From Euplotes aediculatus (taxonomy: Eukaryota > Ciliophora > Spirotrichea > Euplotida > Euplotidae), in contig JAQGFW010000997.1 in NCBI GenBank assembly GCA_030463445.1, positions 1 to 46,890 on the forward strand: DNA of 46,890 nt, given 5' to 3'. Positions 18,539 to 26,134 of the stretch are shown one piece after another. Position numbers and translations under genes: made by a program. The notes under the pieces were generated by a model. That model searched no databases, had not been told where the DNA came from, and saw nothing but the letters and a program-made list of their open reading frames with translations. The stretch's first letter is position 1. Each line of letters begins with the position of its first letter.

Positions 18539-18592
18539 AGTTTTAGGGTTGAAATTATTTTATGTATTAGTTGTAGTGGCTTAAATGAATAA

Positions 18593-18611
18593 GGGCGAAT
18601 GCGATTCGCCC
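18593..18611. repeat. GGGCGAAT inverted repeat, probable terminator of the S9 peptidase gene
   Basis: An 8-bp stem GGGCGAAT/ATTCGCCC encloses a 3-nt loop, just after the stop codon at 18624. On the minus strand it is followed by TTATTCATTT. From memory, similar GGGCGAAT palindromes recur between genes in Bacteroidota genomes; only one copy was seen here. Confidence 0.5.
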
Positions 18612-18623
18612 CTACTAATTCTA

Positions 18624-20774
18624 TTATTTTTTGCTAACGTATCTCTCAAAAAATTCATAAATACGCAAGATTCGGTCAATTCTCTGGCGGACATTTCCCG
18701 TGCGGCTTAACTCGTGCGTTCCGCCGGGCATCAGCACGTATTCGGTTTCTCGACCCAAATATTTTAGACTTCTAAACATCATTTGTGATTGAATCACGCC
18801 CGTGCGAAGGTCGTTTTCGCCGTGTTTTATTAATAGTGGCGTGCGGATTTTATCTACGAATGTGTATGGCGAATTGGCATCAATTTTAGTTTTGCTTTCG
18901 TCTTCCCACGGCAAACCAAAATAGTTTGGCACAAGTCGCCAAGCATTACCCTCGCCCATAAAAGTTGTTAAATCATAAACACCACGTTGGGCAAATGCCG
19001 CTTTGAAACGGTGGTCGTGAGCGACAATCCAAGCGGTAAGGTAACCCGCATAAGAGCCACCCGTAATTACTTGTTTTGAGGTATCGACCCAAGACTCTTT
19101 GGCGGCATCGGTACAAGCGGCAAGGGCATCTTCTTGTGGCCCAGCACCCCAATCACGGAAGTTTGAAAACTGGAAATCTTTGCCATAACCGCCCGAACCA
19201 CGCTGATTTGGATAAACGACTCCGTAGCCTTGTGAGCAAAAGTATTGGAACTCGTGCCACATCGAAAACTCACCTGGCCCCCACATGGCGGTTGGCCCTC
19301 CGTGCAGATTCAACAATAAAGGATACTTCTTGCCAGCTTCCATAAAAGCAGGTTTCATTATCCAATATTCAATCTTTTGGCCAATAGAATTGGTGTAAAC
19401 TCTTTTTTCGGGGATACTCACTTTTCTATCTTTTAGCCAGCTATCATTGTGGTTTGTTAGTCTAACTTGATTTTTTGATGTCAAATCCGACATGTATAAT
19501 TCTGATGGATTTAGGATTTCGGTTTTGGCAAACACTATTTTATCGTTGGTTAAGTCGAAAGCCGTAATCCCCGAGTCAAAATCGCTCAATTGTTCAACTT
19601 TTCGGGTTGCTGTTGCCATTCGATAAATCGGGAAACCGCCATTAGAAGGTGCAGTGAGATACAGAAATTTACCGTCTGATGACCATTTTAAGCCACTTGG
19701 TGTACGGTCAAAATCAACGATTTGGCGATTACTTCCATCAGCATTTGCGATAACTAACTGGCTGAATGATAGCAGGTTAGGGGTATTCATTATCATACCA
19801 ATCGTTTTACCATCGGGCGAAATCTCAAATCTACCAAAAGATTTTCCGCTTTCGGCAACGATTTGTTTTTCGTCGGTTCCGTCGGCATTCATGTTGATAA
19901 TAGCCGATTCTTGCTCACGGTCGGGGTGTTCGGTTTTGTCTTTGCCCGAAACCGCCCAAATTCTTTTTCCATCAGTACTCCAAGCCGCTTGATTATAAGA
20001 CCAAAATCCTTTGGTGATTGGTTTTGCTTTAGCCCCTTCTCGAACCTCAATTACGTACAAATGTGTAAAGAAAAATTCTGGCTCGACTGCCGCTTCTCCT
20101 TGAAAATTCAGACGATTAAAAACCTTTGCTTTTTTGTCTTCTACGTCTTTGTCGAGGTAAGCACGAATCTCTTCGATTGTTCCGTCGGGATTCGCCTTAA
20201 TTTTTTTATCGCGATTGAGGTGTTCATTCTTAACAAATCCGGGTTTTTCCATCGACCACGCTGGCACTCCTTTGTTCGGATTCAAAATAGTATCGCTCAA
20301 TAAAGCCGTCAGTGTAACGGTTGAACTAAACAAAATTTTTGAACCATCGGGCGAAAACTGCGGATTTCCTGCACCGTATTGGGCTTCGGTAAGTTGCCAC
20401 GCCTCGCCGCCATCGAGTGGCATGATAAAAATCTGCGATTTGCCTTTGACAGCTCTCGTAAATGCAATTGATTTACCATCGGGAGAGAAAACACCGCCTC
20501 CAACACTTTCGCTACCTCTTGTTAGTGCTTTCGCATTGCTACCTGCTTGTAAATCAATGAGATATAGGTGGTTGCGGTAGTCGTATTCGAGTTTGTTTTC
20601 GGTATTGTTCTCGATGGTTCGGAGTGTATAAACGGCTTTTTTGCCATCGGGCGAAGCCGTTACCGATACAACTTGTTTGATTTTGGTTAGGTCGGTTACT
20701 GTAACTTTTTGATTGCCGTTTTGGGCGAATGTCCAGAACGGGATGAGTACGATTAGAAATTTAAAAATCTTCAT
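18624..20774 (-). CDS. Secreted S9-family serine peptidase (dipeptidyl/acylaminoacyl peptidase type)
   Basis: The protein has 716 residues with a signal peptide (MKIFKFLIVLIPFWTFAQ). Residues about 25-440 form a WD40-like beta-propeller with repeated SPDGKKAVYTL-type blades that restricts access to peptides. The C-terminal alpha/beta-hydrolase domain holds the triad Ser574 in GGSYAGY, Asp655 in HGENDLRTG and His687 in GGTHELS, with the oxyanion region LLLNLHGGPTAMWG. It probably clips short peptides in the periplasm for nutrient uptake. Length and order fit S9A/S9C peptidases; the exact cleavage specificity (Xaa-Pro or acylaminoacyl) cannot be told. All key residues are present. Confidence 0.92.
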   Translation of the reverse strand: MKIFKFLIVLIPFWTFAQNGNQKVTVTDLTKIKQVVSVTASPDGKKAVYTLRTIENNTENKLEYDYRNHLYLIDLQAGSNAKALTRGSESVGGGVFSPDGKSIAFTRAVKGKSQIFIMPLDGGEAWQLTEAQYGAGNPQFSPDGSKILFSSTVTLTALLSDTILNPNKGVPAWSMEKPGFVKNEHLNRDKKIKANPDGTIEEIRAYLDKDVEDKKAKVFNRLNFQGEAAVEPEFFFTHLYVIEVREGAKAKPITKGFWSYNQAAWSTDGKRIWAVSGKDKTEHPDREQESAIINMNADGTDEKQIVAESGKSFGRFEISPDGKTIGMIMNTPNLLSFSQLVIANADGSNRQIVDFDRTPSGLKWSSDGKFLYLTAPSNGGFPIYRMATATRKVEQLSDFDSGITAFDLTNDKIVFAKTEILNPSELYMSDLTSKNQVRLTNHNDSWLKDRKVSIPEKRVYTNSIGQKIEYWIMKPAFMEAGKKYPLLLNLHGGPTAMWGPGEFSMWHEFQYFCSQGYGVVYPNQRGSGGYGKDFQFSNFRDWGAGPQEDALAACTDAAKESWVDTSKQVITGGSYAGYLTAWIVAHDHRFKAAFAQRGVYDLTTFMGEGNAWRLVPNYFGLPWEDESKTKIDANSPYTFVDKIRTPLLIKHGENDLRTGVIQSQMMFRSLKYLGRETEYVLMPGGTHELSRTGNVRQRIDRILRIYEFFERYVSKK

Positions 20775-20845
20775 ACGAAACGGGTTAGTTTATTGATTTG
20801 GTAAAGATAAAAAGTAATGTCGAATTTGTCGAATTTTCAATAAAA

Positions 20846-20869
20846 AAGCCCCAGATTTCTCTGAGGCTT
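20846..20869 (-). terminator. Rho-independent terminator of the small gene at 20905-21060
   Basis: On the minus strand a 10-bp stem with a GAAA tetraloop and one G-U pair is followed directly by TTTTTTATTG. It lies 35 nt after the stop of the 51-residue gene and shows that a minus-strand transcript ends here. Confidence 0.75.
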
Positions 20870-20887
20870 AGTTTTGGTCAAACGATA

Positions 20888-20904
20888 AAAAAATCGTTCT
20901 ACAA
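20888..20904. repeat. 17-bp direct repeat, copy 1
   Basis: AAAAAATCGTTCTACAA occurs here, just after the stop codon of the small gene, and again at 21374-21390. The two copies bracket the 20905-21373 segment. Confidence 0.6.
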
Positions 20905-21060
20905 TTACTTAATATCTCTTGCCCTAACAACAGTTGGTTTTCCGTCGATAGAGATTACCTTAGTTTCATCACGTAGGCGAGCTTCTTCCCACATTTTTTC
21001 AATGGCTTTTTTGACACCTTCGGTGATTTTTTCAGCCCTACTTTTATTGACTAAACTCAT
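20905..21060 (-). CDS. 51-residue orphan protein
   Basis: A short open frame starts ATG (MSLVNKSRAEKITEGVKKAI) and ends in KPTVVRARDIK. It is charged, mostly helical in its first 30 residues, with a short strand-turn-strand (KVISIDGKPTVVRA) at the end. It has no signal peptide. Support for its being real: a good terminator with GAAA loop and T-tract just downstream, and an ATGA overlap with another open stretch upstream, suggesting translational coupling. No family is recognised. The size and coupled layout would suit a small regulatory or antitoxin-like protein, but that is speculation. Confidence 0.55.
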   Translation of the reverse strand: MSLVNKSRAEKITEGVKKAIEKMWEEARLRDETKVISIDGKPTVVRARDIK

Positions 21061-21200
21061 TTTGTAATAATTTTATCGAATACTGTTTGATTCAATACTA
21101 CAATTTGCTCATCAAAATTTTTCTTAGCAATAAGATGTGGAGGTAAAATTGCTTGCACAACATTATTCGAGTGACGAATAACAACTTGATAATCAGTGTT
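21057..21200 (-). other. Open stretch without an ATG start, coupled to the small gene
   Basis: On the minus strand about 47 codons are open and end in TGA overlapping the ATG of the 51-residue gene (ATGA). The encoded stretch contains VVIRHSNNVVQAILPPHLIA. It has no in-frame ATG; GTG is the only plausible start. It looks like the tail of a gene or a remnant. With the palindrome at 21314-21346 and the direct repeat at 21374, this is all that is seen in the gap 21061-21384. Confidence 0.35.
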
Positions 21201-21313
21201 TTAAAACAACATTCGAGATATTCGATTAATTCTGCATAATTACTTGTTAGAGTTGTCGAAAAAAATATTTATGAATCTTTGCAAACTTAGTTGGTCTGAA
21301 AAGGTGAATATAC

Positions 21314-21346
21314 AACTCTGACAGGGTTCAAAACCCTGTCAGAGTT
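21314..21346. repeat. TGACAGGG palindromic repeat, copy 1
   Basis: A perfect 13-bp stem AACTCTGACAGGG with loop TTCAAAA. A second copy with the same TGACAGG core and a near-identical loop lies at 44708-44740. It occurs between genes and probably belongs to a dispersed repeat family that may also terminate transcription. Confidence 0.7.
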
Positions 21347-21373
21347 AAACTAAGCAAATTTACAAAGAACTCT

Positions 21374-21390
21374 AAAAAATCGTTCTACAA
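21374..21390. repeat. 17-bp direct repeat, copy 2
   Basis: Identical to 20888-20904. This copy covers the last codons and stop of bshC (stop TAG at 21387-21385, minus strand). Confidence 0.6.
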
Positions 21391-22920
21391 ATTAATGATG
21401 TAAAAACTGAAATCGAGCGGGTCGAAATCGGCTAATAATTTACCAATAAATGATTTATCGTTGAGGTAGAAATTTAAGAAATTTTCTTTGCGTTCTTGGA
21501 GTCCACCTTCGGGGAAAAGCTTATTTTTCAACGCCAAAAGCTGCGTTACCGAAGTTTCTTGGTTGCGTTCTTCGGCTTTTTTGAGTCGTTTTTCGAGATT
21601 ATCAATCGCATTTGCCAATTTCGCTTTTTCGGCCTCGACGGGTGCTTTGAGAGTAGCATCAATCGCAACTGCTTTTTTGAGGATTCTATCGAAAATCTCC
21701 GAAAAGTCATCCATTTCAAACACTAAACTCAGTGAATTCTCCGAATTTTTCTCGACAAAACTACGACGCAACGTAACATCATCTAAGAATAAATCTTCGA
21801 CCGCAACACCCAGTTTTTCGATACGTTTGCGGCTTGCTTCGTTGATGACCAAGGCAAAGTTTCGAGGCATTAATATCGGGAAAGGCTCGCCGTAATGCTC
21901 AATCATATCGAATAGCTGCAACCAATACGGTACTTCTGATGGCCCGCCGATGTACGCCAAATTAGGCAAAATCATTTGCTGATAGAGTGGCCTTAAAACA
22001 ACATTCGGGCTGAACTTTTCTGGCTCATTATCAACCAATTGTAAAATTTCTGATTCTGAAAAAACGATTTCAGAATTCAAAACTTTGTATTGTCCATCTT
22101 CTTTTACGATGCGTTCACGAAGTCCATTCTCCAAATAAAAGAAATTGATTTCACGCGGTGAAATTTGCGTTTCGTAACCCAAATCTTGGATTTTTTTTGA
22201 AGTCTCGCTAACAATCGTATTGGCGGTATGATTCTGCAAATCATCCTTGATGACATCGGTAAACAAATTTTTCAAAGCTTTGTCATCGCCATCAATTGAG
22301 ATAAGTCCCTGATTTCCAAAAAGTTCGTGCATGTACTGGCGTACGGCATCGGCAAGATTGGCATTATTGAGATAGGATTTTTCGAATAGTTCAGCTTTTT
22401 CGGGTAATTGCTCCAAAACAGCCTGTAATTCTGCTGGATTCATTCGGCCAACTGCCCCTTTTTGCTCGGTTTCCCAAGTGTATTTTTTACCAAATAGATT
22501 AAAAGATGCGATTTCGGCAAAGTCGTGGTCTTCGGTTGCCATCCAATACACCGGCACAAAATTGTAGGCAGGATAAGCCTCTTTGAGTTGTTTGGCGAGG
22601 TTGATAATCGTTACGATTTTATAAATAATATAGAGTGGTCCAGTAAAAATATTGAGTTGATGCCCAGTCGTAACGGTGTAAGTGTTTGGCTCTAAAAGTA
22701 CCGAAAAATCGGGTTGGTTTTCGATGTTTTTATACTGATTTTTGAGCGAATCTACCAAAACCTTGCGTTTGGTGTCCGAAAAAGGTTTCGCATCAATGAT
22801 ATTCTTAAAACCCTCAATTTTGGGGTATTCTCTGTAAAATGAAGTGATTTCGTAGCGTTTGCTGATATAATCTAAAAATAGTTTTGGAAATGCTTTGGTA
22901 GATGATAGGTCTAATTTCAT
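21385..22920 (-). CDS. bshC: Bacillithiol biosynthesis cysteine-adding enzyme BshC
   Basis: BshC adds cysteine to GlcN-malate, the last step in making bacillithiol, the low-molecular-weight thiol of Bacillota and many Bacteroidota. The 511-residue product has the family's length. It shows the conserved TTGHQLNIFTGPLYIIYKI and VPVYWMATEDHDFAEI blocks and the Rossmann-like core LRPLYQQMILPNLAYIGGPSE. A long C-terminal coiled coil lies at about 415-470 (KAKLANAIDNLEKRLKKAEE). bshA and bshB are not in the window. The gene appears to be transcribed alone: it is 131 nt downstream of the response-regulator gene with a terminator between. With oxyR at 41296 it points to thiol/peroxide stress handling. 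Confidence 0.95.
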   Translation of the reverse strand: MKLDLSSTKAFPKLFLDYISKRYEITSFYREYPKIEGFKNIIDAKPFSDTKRKVLVDSLKNQYKNIENQPDFSVLLEPNTYTVTTGHQLNIFTGPLYIIYKIVTIINLAKQLKEAYPAYNFVPVYWMATEDHDFAEIASFNLFGKKYTWETEQKGAVGRMNPAELQAVLEQLPEKAELFEKSYLNNANLADAVRQYMHELFGNQGLISIDGDDKALKNLFTDVIKDDLQNHTANTIVSETSKKIQDLGYETQISPREINFFYLENGLRERIVKEDGQYKVLNSEIVFSESEILQLVDNEPEKFSPNVVLRPLYQQMILPNLAYIGGPSEVPYWLQLFDMIEHYGEPFPILMPRNFALVINEASRKRIEKLGVAVEDLFLDDVTLRRSFVEKNSENSLSLVFEMDDFSEIFDRILKKAVAIDATLKAPVEAEKAKLANAIDNLEKRLKKAEERNQETSVTQLLALKNKLFPEGGLQERKENFLNFYLNDKSFIGKLLADFDPLDFSFYIINL

Positions 22921-22985
22921 TTGATATATATTCGATGTTCGGAAGTGCTATTCTGAGATTTTATGATTTTCAGAAGAACAACGAA

Positions 22986-23017
22986 AAGACGCAAACGGTT
23001 CGGAGAGGTTGCATCTT
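22986..23017 (-). terminator. Terminator after the LytTR response-regulator gene
   Basis: On the minus strand AAGATGCAA pairs with TTGCGTCTT (9 bp, one G-U) across a 14-nt loop, followed by TTCGTTGTTC. It separates the kinase/regulator operon from bshC. Confidence 0.5.
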
Positions 23018-23051
23018 AACTCAAAAGATTGAGTGGATAGCCATCAGATTA

Positions 23052-23795
23052 TTACAAAAACTTATCCATCAATTCACTTTTCTTTTGTCTCGAAACTGGC
23101 AATAAATCACCATTTATCATCTTTACGGCTCCGCCCTCTGAGCGTACAAATGCTTTTAGGTGACTTAAATTTATTAGATAAGAATGATGAATTCTGAAAA
23201 AACCTTGCTCCGAAAGTAAACCATCGTAATTTATCAATGGCTTGCTTGTAAGTACTCGGGTATTGTTGACCAAATGGAATTCGGAATAATTGCGAACCGA
23301 ATTGATGTACAAAATCTCGTCGAGCATTACGACCGTAAAACCATCGGCATTTGGTACGACTATTTTACGGATTTTCTGCTCCGAATAACTTTCGAGCAGA
23401 ATCTTAAACGGTGCAGATTCTTTTGAAGTTTTCTCTTTTTGGCTGATAATCCGTTCGGTTGTTTTTATTAAATCACTGATTTTGAACGGTTTAACCAAAT
23501 AGCCAACTGCCGAAAACTCAAATGCTTTGATGGCAAATCTATCGAAAGCAGTTATGAAAACCACCGAAAAATTGTAGTCTTCAATCGTTTTCAGAATATC
23601 AAAACCAGTGCCATCGGGCATTTTTACGTCCAGAAAAGCTACATCGCAAGGTACACTTTGTAGCAACGCAACACCTTTTTTGAACCCATCGGCTTCGCCA
23701 ACGATTTGTACCGAATCTTTAAAATTGTCTTCTAATGCCTTCCGAAGCAGATACCTCGCATCTTCTTCATCGTCTATGATAATAACTTTGAGCAT
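23052..23795 (-). CDS. LytTR-family response regulator
   Basis: The 247-residue product has an N-terminal receiver domain (1-120) with acidic Asp8/Asp9, phospho-acceptor Asp56 in VAFLDVKMPDG, Thr81 and Lys101 in LVKPF. The C-terminal LytTR DNA-binding domain (about 145-245) has IVVPNADGFTVVMLDEILYI, the RVLTSKPL strand and FFRIHHSYLINLSHL. All phosphorylation residues are present. It follows the sensor-kinase gene by 19 nt and is surely its partner. LytTR regulators bind direct repeats upstream of envelope or secretion genes. The divergent secreted-protein operon, which itself contains a stand-alone LytTR protein, is a natural target, by inference from position. Confidence 0.93.
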   Translation of the reverse strand: MLKVIIIDDEEDARYLLRKALEDNFKDSVQIVGEADGFKKGVALLQSVPCDVAFLDVKMPDGTGFDILKTIEDYNFSVVFITAFDRFAIKAFEFSAVGYLVKPFKISDLIKTTERIISQKEKTSKESAPFKILLESYSEQKIRKIVVPNADGFTVVMLDEILYINSVRNYSEFHLVNNTRVLTSKPLINYDGLLSEQGFFRIHHSYLINLSHLKAFVRSEGGAVKMINGDLLPVSRQKKSELMDKFL

Positions 23796-23814
23796 ATTCT
23801 AAAATTTTTAATAA

Positions 23815-25800
23815 CTACGGAGTTATCTGTAAAATAACTTTTGTTCCTAAAATCTCTTGGTTCAAATTTTTAATTTCTTCAATCAGCATTTTACCTTTTT
23901 TCCCCAGTCGAGAGCGAATCAGCTCCATGCCTCTCGAAGTATGTTTACCCGCTTTTTGCATAGAATGATAAAACCCAACGCCATCGTCTTTGATAGTTAT
24001 CGAAAGGCTTTCATCGGCTAATTTATCTACCAAAATTTCGATTTTACCCTTCTGATTTTTAGGCAAAACACCGTGAAGCAGTGCGTTCTCGGCCAATGGT
24101 TGCACAATAAACGACGGTACTTCTATGTCGCTGTGGCGGATTTCTTCATCCATCACGATTTTATACTCAAATTTATCACCCAAACGCCTTTTTTCGAGCG
24201 AGAGATAAGCCTCAATAAAATCTATCTCTTCGTAGAGTGGAATCGTCGTTCGGCCCGTTTTTTCGAGAATATCACGCATCAATTGGGCGAAATCGGCAAT
24301 AAAATCATTGGCTTGGCTTATTTTTCCATCTACATAAAGTCGCTGAATTGAGTTAAGACAATTAAACAAAAAATGCGGATTTAATTGGGCTCTTAGGAGT
24401 CGCTGTTTCATTTCGGCTGCTTGCTGTTTTTCTTTTAAGTTTCGCTGACGATTCCAAAAGAAAAATCCGCCCAAAAGCATCAAAATACTCAGTGTAATTG
24501 CCAAAATGAGGTAGTTTTTTTGTTTGATTTCGGCCTCATTGGCTTGGTTTTGTAGGGTTAGTAGTTCGATTTCACGTTGTTTTTTTTCGCTTTGATATTT
24601 GGTTTGGAGTTCGGTGATTTTATCGGTTATCGAAGTAGCATACAGGCTATCTTTCGCCGCCATTTGTGCTTTTTGGTATTCGAGAGCCTTTACAAAATCT
24701 TTTTCTTTGATGTAGGCTTGATTCAGGATTTCATAAAGACTCGGTTTTTCTTTTTCGTTGCTTAATTCTTCTGATAACCTCAAACCCTCATTTGCCAATT
24801 CGATTGCTTTTTTTGTATCGTCCAGATTTAAGTAGTTTCGAGCAAGCGTTGTGGTTACTTGCAAACTCAGGAGTTTTGATTTCGATAATTCGGCATATTT
24901 TAGGGCATCAATAAGAAACTTATTGGCGTTTTGATAATTCTTTGCGGCGTTTTCGACATTTGCCAAGTTTGAATACCTTGCCGAAATAGCCGTGTAGTCT
25001 TTTTGAGATTCTGCAATTTTTAGAGATTCAAGAAAGTATTTTTTTGCATTTTTATACGCCGTAAAGTCTGAAGAATTATTCTCTATTTTTAAGAGATTAA
25101 TAATACCAAGATTGCTAATTGCCACGCCAAAACGATAACTATCGTTGATTTTTTGGGCTAATTCTCTTGCCGAAAGAAAACTTTTTTGGGCTAAATCAAG
25201 CTGTTTGAAGTGCATCTGGATATTACCCAAAATGATTGTTGAGCCAAGTTCGATGTGCTTAAAACCATATTCATTAGCAATTTTTAGAGCTTTTAAAGCA
25301 TTTTGATTCGATAATTCGTAGTCGGATTTCTCAAAATTCAGAATCGAAATACTGTTGTATTGAAGAGCCAGAATCCGATTTAGCTTGATGGCATCTTGTT
25401 TTTGGTAATGTTTTTCGGCATACTCAATTGCCCTTTGGTGAAATTGAATCGCTTGGTCAAAATTGCCAATTCGACGATTGTACGCTCCCAAACTGGCACT
25501 GATATACGATAAAAATTTATTGTCATTTATACTTTGAAATTCTTTCTGAATAGAATTCAAGATTCTAAACGAACTATCTGGATAGGTTCGTAAGATAGCA
25601 TTTGCCAGAAAGTATTTTGCCCTTGTAATATCGTCTTCGTTGATACCTGCTTCTTGTAGAATTAGCTTTGTGTATTTCTTTACCGAATCGGTTTGGTTGA
25701 GCAGATGAAACTCCTCACAGGCCACAAGCCACCCATCAATTTTCTGGGCAGATAAGCTATTTGAAATCGCAATCAGCAGTAAAAAAAATATTTTTTTCAT
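23815..25800 (-). CDS. LytS/YehU-type sensor histidine kinase with TPR sensor region
   Basis: The protein has 661 residues from the chosen start. A signal sequence (MKKIFFLLLIAISNSLSAQ) leads to a periplasmic alpha-helical TPR-like region of about 400 residues. A coiled coil, one membrane helix (YLILAITLSILMLLGGFFFW) and the cytoplasmic kinase follow. The kinase has the H-box RAQLNPHFLFNCLNSIQ with the phospho-His and the ATP-binding IVQPLAENALLHGV, DDGVGF and GMELIRSRLG. This is the HisKA-less His_kinase domain of LytS type. An ATG 78 nt upstream is open, but 25800 is preferred: the signal peptide starts there and a promoter-like TTTG-N21-TATCTTTC lies within the longer version. The stimulus is unknown. 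Confidence 0.9.
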   Translation of the reverse strand: MKKIFFLLLIAISNSLSAQKIDGWLVACEEFHLLNQTDSVKKYTKLILQEAGINEDDITRAKYFLANAILRTYPDSSFRILNSIQKEFQSINDNKFLSYISASLGAYNRRIGNFDQAIQFHQRAIEYAEKHYQKQDAIKLNRILALQYNSISILNFEKSDYELSNQNALKALKIANEYGFKHIELGSTIILGNIQMHFKQLDLAQKSFLSARELAQKINDSYRFGVAISNLGIINLLKIENNSSDFTAYKNAKKYFLESLKIAESQKDYTAISARYSNLANVENAAKNYQNANKFLIDALKYAELSKSKLLSLQVTTTLARNYLNLDDTKKAIELANEGLRLSEELSNEKEKPSLYEILNQAYIKEKDFVKALEYQKAQMAAKDSLYATSITDKITELQTKYQSEKKQREIELLTLQNQANEAEIKQKNYLILAITLSILMLLGGFFFWNRQRNLKEKQQAAEMKQRLLRAQLNPHFLFNCLNSIQRLYVDGKISQANDFIADFAQLMRDILEKTGRTTIPLYEEIDFIEAYLSLEKRRLGDKFEYKIVMDEEIRHSDIEVPSFIVQPLAENALLHGVLPKNQKGKIEILVDKLADESLSITIKDDGVGFYHSMQKAGKHTSRGMELIRSRLGKKGKMLIEEIKNLNQEILGTKVILQITP

Positions 25801-25821
25801 TTCGTTTTCGACTATTTTCTC

Positions 25822-25854
25822 GAAAGATAAAGCCCTTTTCTCGAGATTTCCAAA
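25822..25854 (-). promoter_or_regulatory. Candidate promoter of the kinase/regulator operon
   Basis: On the minus strand TTTG (25854-25851), 21 nt, then TATCTTTC (25829-25822), one base off TAnnTTTG, 21 nt before the ATG at 25800. The remaining gap to 26006 is very AT-rich, with a small AATTG/CAATT inverted repeat near 25950, and no other gene is seen. Confidence 0.35.
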
Positions 25855-26006
25855 TCGGCTCAATTTCATAAACGACATCTATATATATACCCAAAACCGA
25901 TGGATAATTAATTGGTACAAAGTGTCTGCTCAATGCTACCGTTTGATAATTGTAAAAATTTTCAATTTTTTTTAGATACAACTTTGCTTCACCAAAACAT
26001 CACCCA

Positions 26007-26126
26007 ATGAGACGAAAATTAACCTTTCTATTATTCATCATCATTTGTATATGGGCTTGTACCGATTATAAAATCAATAACAAAATAATTAAATCTTATT
26101 CGTTTGAACCAATCAATAAAAAATAG
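26007..26126 (+). CDS. 39-residue micro-lipoprotein
   Basis: The frame begins MRRKLTFLLFIIICIWACTD: positively charged start, hydrophobic core and a lipobox (IWAC, Cys18), so the mature peptide would be only about 22 residues attached to a membrane. It ends SFEPINKK, 8 nt before the next ATG, which supports an operon. It is too short for standard gene finders. It could be a real small lipoprotein, for example a signal or assembly factor for the secreted protein downstream, or a leader whose translation couples to it. No family is recognised. Confidence 0.55.
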   Translation: MRRKLTFLLFIIICIWACTDYKINNKIIKSYSFEPINKK

Positions 26127-26134
26127 ACAGAACC

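Noticed and set aside
25757-25981. Minus-strand 74-codon frame over the kinase start
   Set aside because: It overlaps the kinase signal peptide in another frame and shows no conserved feature.
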